Assembly: GCA_018828585.1 (NCBI GenBank)
Contig: JAHJVW010000052.1
Span: 1-64,000, forward strand
Length of the DNA stretch: 64,000 nt
DNA from: Bacteroidota bacterium
GTDB lineage: Bacteria > Bacteroidota > Bacteroidia > Sphingobacteriales > Sphingobacteriaceae
Reading direction: 5' to 3'
The notes below the pieces were generated by a model. That model was given only the letters and a program-made list of their open reading frames with translations, was not told where the DNA came from and did no database searches. Below, piece after piece: positions 55,767 through 64,000 of this stretch. Position 1 is the first letter of the stretch; the number at the start of each line of letters is the position of its first letter. Made by a program: the position numbers and the translations under genes.

Positions 55767-56615
55767 ATGCTAAAATCTAAACAATATATATTAATTGGTT
55801 CAGTAGGATTACTGATGGTAGTGTTGTATAGTTTAGATATTAAAGGCTTAGTCAAACCAAAGGAAAATCGCGGAATGCAAACTACTGCAACAGCAGGAGA
55901 GCAACCCGCAGCTCTTGTTTCAGAAACTAGTGTCTCTACTTTTGCAAAACAATCAATTAATGCCAGCCTTGCTGCTGATATTGAAAAATTAGAGGCTCAA
56001 TTGAAAAATACTTCTGGTTCTGACGCCGTTAAAATTCAAGAAGAAATTGCTAAAAAATGGGACGATGTAAATCAACCAGCTCCAGCTGCTTTTGCTTACG
56101 AGGCAATTGCTGAAGTACAACCAACTTATGAAAACTGGCTGATTGCTGGCGATCGGTTTACCGATGGTTACCAAAATTTTAGAGACACCACAGCTACTGC
56201 GGGCTTGTTGAATAAAGCAATAAATGCCTATAACAAAGCTTTAGAGATTAATCCAAAAAGCTTAGATGCAAAAACTGGATTAGGGACTGCATATGTTAAA
56301 GGAACACAAAATCCAATGCAAGGTATTCAATTGTTATTGGGCGTTGTGAAGGAAGATCCTAAAAATGTTAGAGCAAACATGAATTTAGGATTATTCTCTA
56401 TGAAATCTGGTCAGTTTCAAAAAGCTGTGGATAGATTTAAAACAGTAAACGAAGTAAAACCATCTCCAGAAGCATGGTTTTATTTAGCTACTAGCTACGA
56501 AAACTTAGGACAAAAACCTGAAGCAATTTTAGCCTATCAAAAAGCTAAAGAATTAGCTGCAGATCCAAGTCTTACACAATTTGTAGACAATAAAATAAAA
56601 GAACTAAATAAATAA
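55767..56615 (+). CDS. TPR-repeat protein
   Basis: AINAYNKALEINPKSLDAKTGLGTAYVKG and following TPR units. Confidence 0.85.
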   Translation: MLKSKQYILIGSVGLLMVVLYSLDIKGLVKPKENRGMQTTATAGEQPAALVSETSVSTFAKQSINASLAADIEKLEAQLKNTSGSDAVKIQEEIAKKWDDVNQPAPAAFAYEAIAEVQPTYENWLIAGDRFTDGYQNFRDTTATAGLLNKAINAYNKALEINPKSLDAKTGLGTAYVKGTQNPMQGIQLLLGVVKEDPKNVRANMNLGLFSMKSGQFQKAVDRFKTVNEVKPSPEAWFYLATSYENLGQKPEAILAYQKAKELAADPSLTQFVDNKIKELNK

Positions 56616-56640
56616 TAAAAACATTTAAAATTTAAAAGTT

Positions 56641-56730
56641 ATGCCAAGCGGTAAGAAAAGAAAAAGACATAAAATGGCCACCCATAAGCGTAAAAAACGC
56701 TTAAGAAAAAACAGACATAAGAAAAAATAA
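56641..56730 (+). CDS. 29-aa highly basic AURKAIP1/COX24 (mS38-like) small protein (absent from the supplied ORF track)
   Basis: Direct translation MPSGKKRKRHKMATHKRKKRLRKNRHKKK*. Confidence 0.85.
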   Translation: MPSGKKRKRHKMATHKRKKRLRKNRHKKK

Positions 56731-56949
56731 GCTAGTTTTTTAGTATTTATTTTGGGTGTTTATTCTTTTTGAAAAGGATAAGCACTTTCTTATTTTAGTA
56801 TTTTTATATGTTTAAAACTTACTCTTTTAAGTTTTCTAAGCAAATATGATTTTAATCATTTACGCTTACGATTCATAAAACAATGTGAGTTGCATATATT
56901 CTTCTGTTGATTAAAAAGATTTAATCATCTTTTTCTAAAAAAGTAGCTG

Positions 56950-58500
56950 TTGGTAAAGGAATTAATCATTAATTCAACCCCCAGTGGGGTTACTATTGCA
57001 TTACTGCAAGACAAGCAACTCGTAGAACTTAACAAAGAGCAAATCAACAACAGCTATGCTGTTGGAGATATTTACTTGGGTCGTATTAAAAAAATAATGC
57101 CCGGTCTAAACGCTGCTTTTGTTGATGTTGGTTATGAGAAAGATGCTTTTTTGCATTACTTAGACCTTGGTCCGCAAGTGCAATCCTTGCTTAAATTAAG
57201 CAAGCAAGTAAAAGGTGGTTCTTATAAAGATCATCTTTTGGATCATTTCAAAAGAGAACCGGATATTGATAAGGCTGGAAAAATTTCAGGCCTACTCAAT
57301 AAAAATCAATTATTACCTGTTCAAATTGCTAAAGAACCTATTTCTACAAAAGGTCCGCGTTTAAGTTCCGACTTATCTATTGCTGGAAGATTTGTAGTCT
57401 TAGTCCCTTTTTCTGATGTCATTTCTATCTCGAAGAAAATCAGAAGCAATACCGAAAGAACTCGTTTAAAGAAGATTGTTGAAGGCATCAAACCCAAAAA
57501 CTTTGGGGTGATTATTAGAACTGTATCTGAGAAAAAAGGCGTTACAGAAATCCAAAAGGATTTATACGATTTGATTTCGAAATGGGAAACCTTTATGAAG
57601 AAACTTCCAGGCACCGAACCTTCTAAAAGAATTTTAGGTGAAATGGGAAGGACTTCTACCATTTTAAGAGATATTTTAAACGCAGATTTCACCAATATAT
57701 ACGTCGACGATCAATCCATCTATGAAGAAATCAAATCTTATGTTCATGAGATTTCACCAGAGTTAGAAAAAATTGTTAAGATTTATAAAGGTAAAGAACC
57801 CATTTTTGATCATTTCGGTATCGAAAAGCAAATTAAAGGATCATTTGGTAAAACAGTAAATCTTGCTGGTGGTGCTTATTTGGTGGTAGAACATACCGAA
57901 GCTTTACACGTAATTGATGTAAACAGCGGGAACAGAAACGCTAGTCCCGAAAATCAGGAAGAAAATGCCTTTATGGTAAATAAAGAGGCTGCTAAAGAAA
58001 TTGCCCGACAGTTGCGTTTACGCGATATGGGCGGAATCGTTGTGGTCGATTTTATTGATATGCATAAGGCTCCAAATCGCAAAGATTTGTTCGATTATCT
58101 GAAATCAGAAATGAATCATGATCGAGCTAAACATACCATTTTGCCGCCAAGTAAATTTGGTTTGGTACAAATCACTCGTCAAAGGGTAAGACCTGAGATG
58201 AATATCATTACCAATGAAAAGTGTCCTGCTTGCGACGGAACTGGAGAAATAAAAGCAAGTATTGTTTTAATGGATGACATCACCAGTAATTTGGATTATA
58301 TTTTGAATGAACAAGCCGAAAAAGGAATTACACTTTGTGTTCACCCTTATATCGAGGCTTATATCAAAAAAGGAATCATTAACCAGCAATGGAAATGGTT
58401 TTTCAAATACAACCAATGGATTAAGGTAAAGGCTATTTCGAGCTATTACCTCACAGAATTCCACTTCTTGAGTAGCAAAGAGGAAGAAATAAAATTATAA
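56950..58500 (+). CDS. rng: Rne/Rng-family ribonuclease (RNase G-like)
   Basis: S1 region GDIYLGRIKKIMPGLNAAFVDVGYEKDAFLHY; VIDVNSGNRNAS; DMGGIVVVDFIDM; TTG start. Confidence 0.95.
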   Translation: MVKELIINSTPSGVTIALLQDKQLVELNKEQINNSYAVGDIYLGRIKKIMPGLNAAFVDVGYEKDAFLHYLDLGPQVQSLLKLSKQVKGGSYKDHLLDHFKREPDIDKAGKISGLLNKNQLLPVQIAKEPISTKGPRLSSDLSIAGRFVVLVPFSDVISISKKIRSNTERTRLKKIVEGIKPKNFGVIIRTVSEKKGVTEIQKDLYDLISKWETFMKKLPGTEPSKRILGEMGRTSTILRDILNADFTNIYVDDQSIYEEIKSYVHEISPELEKIVKIYKGKEPIFDHFGIEKQIKGSFGKTVNLAGGAYLVVEHTEALHVIDVNSGNRNASPENQEENAFMVNKEAAKEIARQLRLRDMGGIVVVDFIDMHKAPNRKDLFDYLKSEMNHDRAKHTILPPSKFGLVQITRQRVRPEMNIITNEKCPACDGTGEIKASIVLMDDITSNLDYILNEQAEKGITLCVHPYIEAYIKKGIINQQWKWFFKYNQWIKVKAISSYYLTEFHFLSSKEEEIKL

Positions 58501-58504
58501 GATA

Positions 58505-58536
58505 AAGTCTCTGGTAAATTATCAGAGACTTTTTTA
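58505..58536 (+). terminator. intrinsic terminator after rng
   Basis: AAGTCTCTG-gtaaattat-CAGAGACTTTTTT. Confidence 0.8.
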
Positions 58537-58632
58537 TTTCTGCTGCTGTCCCGTTAAAAACATAATTCCTAATTTCACTTGCAAACCAAATTTTAAAAAT
58601 CGTACTTCGTAAATCTAAAATCCAAAATCAAA

Positions 58633-60012
58633 TTGGCTAAAACTAAAACTTCTCATTTCTGTCAAAGTTGTGGTTACGAATCTGCAAAATGGTTAGGTAA
58701 ATGCCCTTCTTGCCAGCAATGGAATACTTTTGTAGAAGAAGTAGTTGAAAAGGGAAACAGCAGTGCCCCAGATTGGAAATCAGCAAGTACCAGTTTAACC
58801 CGAGCCAACAAACCAGCTCGAGTACAGGAAATAGTTTATTCAGAAGATCATCGTTTGGTAACACCAGACAAAGAATTAAACCGAGTTTTAGGCGGTGGAA
58901 TTGTTGGCGGATCTTTGGTATTGATTGGCGGAGAGCCAGGAATTGGTAAATCAACCCTGATGTTACAATTGGCTTTAACGATTCCAAAACTCAAAATTTT
59001 ATATGTTTCTGGCGAGGAAAGTGAGCAACAAATTAAGCTGAGAGCAGAAAGAATTTTACCCAATCCGGTTTCTGATTGTTATATCCTTACTGAAACTTCT
59101 ACCCAAAATATCTTTAAACAAATAGAAATTTTAGAACCTAGTTTGGTGATTATCGATTCTATCCAAACGCTCCATTCGGCTCATATAGAATCTACACCTG
59201 GAAGTGTTTCACAAGTTCGTGAATGTACTGCCGAACTGCTTCGTTTTGCGAAAGAAACCTCTACACCTGTATTTTTGATCGGCCACATTACCAAAGATGG
59301 TATGATTGCTGGACCAAAAATTTTAGAGCACATGGTGGATACTGTTTTACAGTTTGAAGGGGATAGGCATCATGTTTACCGAATTTTAAGGGCTATCAAA
59401 AACCGTTTTGGCGCAGCTTCAGAATTAGGAATTTATGAAATGCAGGGAAGTGGTCTAAGAGAAGTTTCCAATCCATCTGAGATTTTACTTTCGCAACGTG
59501 AAGAAGCCTTAAGTGGGGTCACGATATCTGCTACAATGGAAGGCCTTCGGCCGATGTTGATAGAAACTCAAGCATTGGTGAGTACCTCGCCTTATGGAAC
59601 CCCACAACGTTCTGCAACTGGTTTTGATACCAAAAGAATGAACATGCTTTTAGCTGTTTTGGAAAAACGTTGTGGCTTCAAATTAGGTGCAAAAGATGTT
59701 TTCTTAAATATAGCAGGTGGAATTAGGGTAGAAGATCCCAGTATTGATTTAGGTTTAATTGCCGCTATTATCTCTTCGCATGAAGATATGCCTGTTTCTT
59801 ATAAAGTTTGCTTTGCCGCCGAAGTTGGTCTATCTGGTGAGATACGAGCCGTTACCCGCATTGAACAACGTATTGCAGAAGCTCAAAAACTAGGTTTCGA
59901 GCAAATCTTCATTTCTAAATACAACAAAAAAGGACTCGACCTTAAAAAGTTCAATATCGAAATTAAAACTGTCTCAAAAGTAGAAGAGGTTTTTAATCTG
60001 CTTTTCGGCTAA
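58633..60012 (+). CDS. radA: DNA repair protein RadA
   Basis: FCQSCGYESAKWLGKCPSCQQWNTF zinc finger, GGEPGIGKSTLMLQ Walker A, KNRFG motif; TTG start. Confidence 0.96.
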   Translation: MAKTKTSHFCQSCGYESAKWLGKCPSCQQWNTFVEEVVEKGNSSAPDWKSASTSLTRANKPARVQEIVYSEDHRLVTPDKELNRVLGGGIVGGSLVLIGGEPGIGKSTLMLQLALTIPKLKILYVSGEESEQQIKLRAERILPNPVSDCYILTETSTQNIFKQIEILEPSLVIIDSIQTLHSAHIESTPGSVSQVRECTAELLRFAKETSTPVFLIGHITKDGMIAGPKILEHMVDTVLQFEGDRHHVYRILRAIKNRFGAASELGIYEMQGSGLREVSNPSEILLSQREEALSGVTISATMEGLRPMLIETQALVSTSPYGTPQRSATGFDTKRMNMLLAVLEKRCGFKLGAKDVFLNIAGGIRVEDPSIDLGLIAAIISSHEDMPVSYKVCFAAEVGLSGEIRAVTRIEQRIAEAQKLGFEQIFISKYNKKGLDLKKFNIEIKTVSKVEEVFNLLFG

Positions 60013-60088
60013 TTCCACTCCTTAAAATAAAAACCTATAATCTTAAAACCTTTCTCTTCTCCTCTTGTTAAAACATGATATTTAGAGG

Positions 60089-60107
60089 TAATCAATCGTT
60101 TGATTAA
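60089..60107. promoter_or_regulatory. TetR-type operator, copy 1
   Basis: TAATCAATCGTTTGATTAA; palindromic TAATCAA-tcgt-TTGATTA. Confidence 0.75.
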
Positions 60108-60162
60108 CTTTTTATTGCTGATTATCAAATTGTTATGGAAATTTAGATTTGTATGACAATGA

Positions 60163-60182
60163 TTAATCAATCGTTTGATTAA
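60163..60182. promoter_or_regulatory. TetR-type operator, copy 2
   Basis: TTAATCAATCGTTTGATTAA; 8-bp perfect arms; overlaps a -7-like TAATTTTG (60180-60187). Confidence 0.8.
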
Positions 60183-60195
60183 TTTTGCGGCTGTT

Positions 60196-60834
60196 ATGAC
60201 AGAAGAAAAACAAGATAAGAAAGACCATATCATCGAAGTTGCCGAAAAGCTTTTCTCAGAAATGGGATTTGATGGTGCTTCTACTCGTCACATCGCACAA
60301 GATGCGAATGTAAATATGGCTATGCTCAATTATTATTTTGGCGGAAAAGAGGGTTTATATTTGGCGGTTTTTGAGAAAAGATTTAGTGCGTCAAAACTCC
60401 AGCTTCAATCATTGAATAATGAAAATATTTCCTCTTTTGAAAAAATTAATAAATGCATAGAGAGTTATGCGGATAAAATGATGGCAAATTCTTGCTTTCA
60501 AAAAATCATTTACAGAGAGATGAGTCTTTCTCAAAGATCATCGGTAACAGATAAGATTATTCAAATGCTATCAGAGAATACCTCTGAAATAAAAAAAATT
60601 CTGCTAGATGGAATAGCAAATGGAAGTTTTGAAAATGTTGATGTTGAAATGCTGATTGCAACCATGTTTGGCACTAAATCATACCTCATTAACTCGTCTC
60701 AGATGGCTTCTTTTCTTATTGGGAAAGATACTACCGATCCTAAAATTTTGAATGAAGAAGTAAAACCTAGGTTGAAAGACCACATGAAAAAAATGTTCAA
60801 AGCTTATTTAACAAAACACAATGAAGAAAATTAA
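60196..60834 (+). CDS. TetR/AcrR-family transcriptional regulator
   Basis: IIEVAEKLFSEMGFDGASTRHIAQDANVNMAMLNYYFGGKEGLYLAVFE; ATG 60196 preferred over TTG 60175, which lies within the operator. Confidence 0.93.
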   Translation: MTEEKQDKKDHIIEVAEKLFSEMGFDGASTRHIAQDANVNMAMLNYYFGGKEGLYLAVFEKRFSASKLQLQSLNNENISSFEKINKCIESYADKMMANSCFQKIIYREMSLSQRSSVTDKIIQMLSENTSEIKKILLDGIANGSFENVDVEMLIATMFGTKSYLINSSQMASFLIGKDTTDPKILNEEVKPRLKDHMKKMFKAYLTKHNEEN

Positions 60835-60877
60835 TAATACGATAGCTACACTAAGTTTCCGAAGCGGAATAAGGATT

Positions 60878-62191
60878 ATGAAGAACTACGTTATCATGTT
60901 TTTATTCCTTTTTATTCCATTTATAAATTATGCACAAGAAGTTAAAGTTTTAAGCCTTAATGATGCGATTTCTTTAAGTTTAGCAAATAGCAAAACGCTT
61001 CAATTATCCAAATCTAAAGTTGATCAAGCTGTTTCAGTATATAATCAAACTTTAGATAAAGCACTACCCAATGCAAAAGCAAGTGCAATTTATAACCACG
61101 TGGAAATTCCGGCAAATGTGTTGGACTTGGGTACTGGCAATCCCATTAGATTACCTTCTAGTGCTGATGCTTATTTGGGAACGTTATCTATTCAGGAATT
61201 AATTTTTGCAGGTAATAAATTGAAATATGCCAAAGAAAGCACTGATTTACTAAAGAAAATTGCTGAGTTAGATGTAGAAAAGGATAAAGATGATATCACC
61301 CTCGATATTGTTAACTCTTACCTAAACCTCTATAAACTAGAAGCAAGTAAAGAAGTTATTACTCAAAATTTAAATGCTCTTGACAGTCAGCTAAAACAAA
61401 CTCGAAGATTTTTTGATCAAGGCTTAGTAACTAAAAATGATGTTTTACGCTTACAATTACAACGTTCGAATATAGAATTGACTGGTTTGGATTTAGACCG
61501 TAATGAAAACATTGTAAACTATAACCTAAATATTCTTCTAGGTTTTAATGGTACTACTAAAATTAAAACAACTCCTTTAATCATCAATCCGAAAGATAAT
61601 TTAACTTTTAGTGCTTGTGTGGACAGTGCTTTAACTAACCGCAAAGAACTACAGCAAATAGACTTTAGAACCGATGTTGCCGAAAAAAATATTTTATCGC
61701 TTAAAGCGGATAAACTCCCAACATTAGGTGCAGGTGTAAGCGCCTATTATGTGAACCCAAGCGGAAAATTTATTCCTAACAATAATCAATTCATCACACC
61801 TATCAGTTTAGGATTAACACTTTCTTGGAATATCAGCACTTTATGGACGAATAAAAACAAAGTTGCAGAGGCTACTATCAAAAAAACAGAAACTAGTATC
61901 ACCAAAAACATCTTAATCGATAATATTAAAATGGATGTTAATCGCAGTTACGAAAATTATATCCAGTCTTTAAATAGAATCAAAGTAATCAATACTTCTA
62001 TTGCCCAGGCAACCGAAAATGACAAGATTGTTCAATCGAAATACGAAAATAACATCTCTCCTATTACTGATAGAATTGATGCAAATACTCAATTATTTCA
62101 AACAAAAATAAACTTAGAAATAGCTAAAACTGAGGCTCAGATTGCTTATTACAATTTACTAAAGTCAGCTGGATTAGAATTAAATCGTTAA
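60878..62191 (+). CDS. TolC-family outer membrane efflux protein
   Basis: Signal peptide, tandem coiled-coil TolC repeats (KTLQLSKSKVDQAVSVYNQTLDKALPNAKASA...); ATG 60878 starts the signal peptide, 60821 is the alternative. Confidence 0.9.
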   Translation: MKNYVIMFLFLFIPFINYAQEVKVLSLNDAISLSLANSKTLQLSKSKVDQAVSVYNQTLDKALPNAKASAIYNHVEIPANVLDLGTGNPIRLPSSADAYLGTLSIQELIFAGNKLKYAKESTDLLKKIAELDVEKDKDDITLDIVNSYLNLYKLEASKEVITQNLNALDSQLKQTRRFFDQGLVTKNDVLRLQLQRSNIELTGLDLDRNENIVNYNLNILLGFNGTTKIKTTPLIINPKDNLTFSACVDSALTNRKELQQIDFRTDVAEKNILSLKADKLPTLGAGVSAYYVNPSGKFIPNNNQFITPISLGLTLSWNISTLWTNKNKVAEATIKKTETSITKNILIDNIKMDVNRSYENYIQSLNRIKVINTSIAQATENDKIVQSKYENNISPITDRIDANTQLFQTKINLEIAKTEAQIAYYNLLKSAGLELNR

Positions 62192-62211
62192 ACCCAAAGC
62201 AAATAAAAATA

Positions 62212-63258
62212 ATGGAAAACAATACTCAACCCAAATCAAAATCAAAAAAAGTAATCCCAATTATTCTTGGGATGATAATATTGATAGGTGGATTTTTTGG
62301 AATCAAAGAATATATCTATTACAGCAAACATATAGATACTGACGACGCACAAATTGATGCAGACATTAGCCCTGTTGTTTCCAGAATAGGTGGTTACGTC
62401 GATTCAATTTATTTCGAAGAGAATCAACATGTATCTAACGGACAATTATTAGTGAAACTTGATGACCGCGATTTCAAAATTAGATTAGAACAAGCACAAG
62501 CTGGAAAACAATCTGCATTGGCAAATGTGAATGTAAGTGAAAGTGTGGTAAATTCTACATCGGCAAATATCGGAACCGCCAAAGCAAATGTTGACGCGGC
62601 AGAAGCTAGAGCAAATAAAGCTGCTAAAGATTTTGCTCGTTATCAAAACCTAATAAAAGATGGTTCTATTACTCAGCAATCTTTTGATCAGGCTAAAGCC
62701 GAAAAGGAAGCTTCACAAGCCCTACTGGTTGCGGCAAAAAACCAATATCAGGCAGCTTTAAAGCAAGTAGGTACCAGTCAATCACAAGTTGCAGCTGCCA
62801 ATACAAATATTGCATCTAGAGGAGCTGATATTGATTTTGCCAAACTTCAATTATCATATGCTCATATCAATGCCCCATCAGGAGGAATTGTATCAAACAA
62901 AAACATTCAAATTGGTCAATTAATACAACCCGGTCAGTCTTTGTTTGCCATTGTTAACGATAATAGTTTATACGTAAAAGCTAATTTTAAAGAAACTCAA
63001 TTAGAGAAATTAAAAGAAGGACAACTAGTTGACATAGAAGTTGATGCCTTTCCTGATGTAAAGCTTGAAGGACATATTTATAATTTCGCTCCGGCTACTG
63101 GTGCAAAATTCTCATTGTTGCCCCCTGACAATGCAACAGGAAATTACGTAAAAGTAATTCAAAGAATACCAGTAAAAATAAAGCTTGAAAATAATAAAAT
63201 ATTAGAAAAACTACGTCCAGGAATGAGCGTGAAAGTTTCTGTTCACGTTGCAGAATAA
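62212..63258 (+). CDS. HlyD/EmrA-family membrane fusion protein
   Basis: YYSKHIDTDDAQIDADISPVVSRIGGYVDSIYFEENQHVSNGQLLVKLDDRDF, YAHINAPSGGIVSNKNIQIGQLIQPGQSLF. Confidence 0.94.
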   Translation: MENNTQPKSKSKKVIPIILGMIILIGGFFGIKEYIYYSKHIDTDDAQIDADISPVVSRIGGYVDSIYFEENQHVSNGQLLVKLDDRDFKIRLEQAQAGKQSALANVNVSESVVNSTSANIGTAKANVDAAEARANKAAKDFARYQNLIKDGSITQQSFDQAKAEKEASQALLVAAKNQYQAALKQVGTSQSQVAAANTNIASRGADIDFAKLQLSYAHINAPSGGIVSNKNIQIGQLIQPGQSLFAIVNDNSLYVKANFKETQLEKLKEGQLVDIEVDAFPDVKLEGHIYNFAPATGAKFSLLPPDNATGNYVKVIQRIPVKIKLENNKILEKLRPGMSVKVSVHVAE

Positions 63259-63264
63259 CAAATC

Positions 63265-64000
63265 ATGGCAGAAAAGGGTTTAAAAAAGTGGGTGATTACC
63301 TTAACCGTAATTACAGCGGCACTTTTAGAATTAATAGATACCACTATTGTAAATGTTTCCCTTCCGCAAATACAGGGAAATCTAGGTGCAACTTTAGAAG
63401 ATATTGCTTGGATTACCACTGGCTACGCAGTTGCGAATGTCATCATATTACCGATGTCGGGTTGGTTAGGTGAAACTTTTGGTAGAAAAAATTATTTCAT
63501 TTTTTCTATTGTGATTTTTACTATCGCTTCTTTTCTTTGTGGTAATTCTACCACTTTAGAAGAGCTCATCATGTTCAGAATTTTACAGGGCTTAGCAGGT
63601 GGTGGATTAATTTCAACAGGACAAGCTATTTTATTAGAAACATGGCCTCCAGAAGAAGTGGGTATTGCAACTGCCATGTTTGGTTTGGGAGCAGTTGTAG
63701 GGCCTACTTTAGGACCGACAATTGGAGGTTACATTACGGAGCATTTCTCATGGCCATTCATATTTTACGTAAATATACCGATAGGGATTATCGCAACTTT
63801 TGCTGCCTATCTGGTGATTAGGGAAACACCCAAAGCACCTAAAGGTAGGCCTATAGATTGGTGGGGGATTATTCTTTTAGCATTAACTGTTGGTAGTTTA
63901 CAAACTGTTTTAGAAAAAGGTGAAAGTGAAGATTGGTTTGCAGCATCCTATATTTTAGTGTTGACAGTAGTCGCAGTTCTGGGATTCTTTCTTTTTATCT
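63265..64000 (+). CDS. DHA2-family MFS drug transporter (EmrB/QacA-like), truncated by window end
   Basis: Open frame from ATG 63265: MAEKGLKKWVITLTVITAALLELIDTTIVNVSLPQIQGNLGATLEDIAWITTGYAVANVIILPMSGWLGE...; missing from the ORF track because it has no stop in the window. Confidence 0.93.
   Translation, partial: MAEKGLKKWVITLTVITAALLELIDTTIVNVSLPQIQGNLGATLEDIAWITTGYAVANVIILPMSGWLGETFGRKNYFIFSIVIFTIASFLCGNSTTLEELIMFRILQGLAGGGLISTGQAILLETWPPEEVGIATAMFGLGAVVGPTLGPTIGGYITEHFSWPFIFYVNIPIGIIATFAAYLVIRETPKAPKGRPIDWWGIILLALTVGSLQTVLEKGESEDWFAASYILVLTVVAVLGFFLFI

Noticed and set aside
58643-58987. 114-aa minus-strand ORF
   Set aside because: Antisense to the radA coding region with no family-like sequence.
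63288-63473. 61-aa plus-strand ORF
   Set aside because: Out-of-frame with the DHA2 transporter that clearly starts at 63265 and runs off the window.
1-64000. CRISPR arrays, rRNA/tRNA genes, transposases, phage or restriction-modification genes
   Set aside because: Looked for regularly spaced repeats, RNA gene signatures and the corresponding protein motifs; none seen by eye.

Overview
This 64 kb window is a chromosomal segment from a Bacteroidota bacterium. The protein families and TAnnTTTG promoter style suggest Sphingobacteriaceae / Pedobacter-like, which is an inference. It is mostly housekeeping and metabolic sequence. I saw no rRNA, tRNA, CRISPR array, transposase or prophage. Main blocks: an ExbB-ExbD-ExbD-TonB operon ending in a PstS-like lipoprotein; pckA; metK preceded by a SAM-II-like riboswitch; an oxidative pentose-phosphate operon (PPGK-like kinase, gnd, zwf, pgl); a small biosynthetic cluster (UbiA / type III PKS / methyltransferase / FAD oxidoreductase); a phosphate module (histidine kinase, DUF47, Pit) with a Pho-box-like direct repeat; GH3 divergent from a NUDIX-HTH regulator; a sodium:solute symporter with an overlapping unlisted small ORF; a transglutaminase / alpha-E / ATP-grasp operon; an ECF sigma/anti-sigma pair; a three-peptidase run (M61, M28, S9); mutY-ssb; HU-TPR-mS38-like-rng-radA; and a TetR / TolC / HlyD / DHA2 efflux operon cut by the window end. 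The strongest sequence-level observations are: (1) two divergent, identically spaced ECF-type promoters (TAGTGTAACCT-N16-GTCATA) flanking the sigma gene; (2) the SAM-II-like riboswitch before metK; (3) duplicated 19-20 bp TetR operators; (4) a TTAACA-N5-TTAACA Pho-box-like element before DUF47-Pit; (5) two real small ORFs missing from the ORF track; and (6) the UbiA/T3PKS cluster as the best candidate for an uncharacterised lipid or quinone pathway. No database searches were possible.
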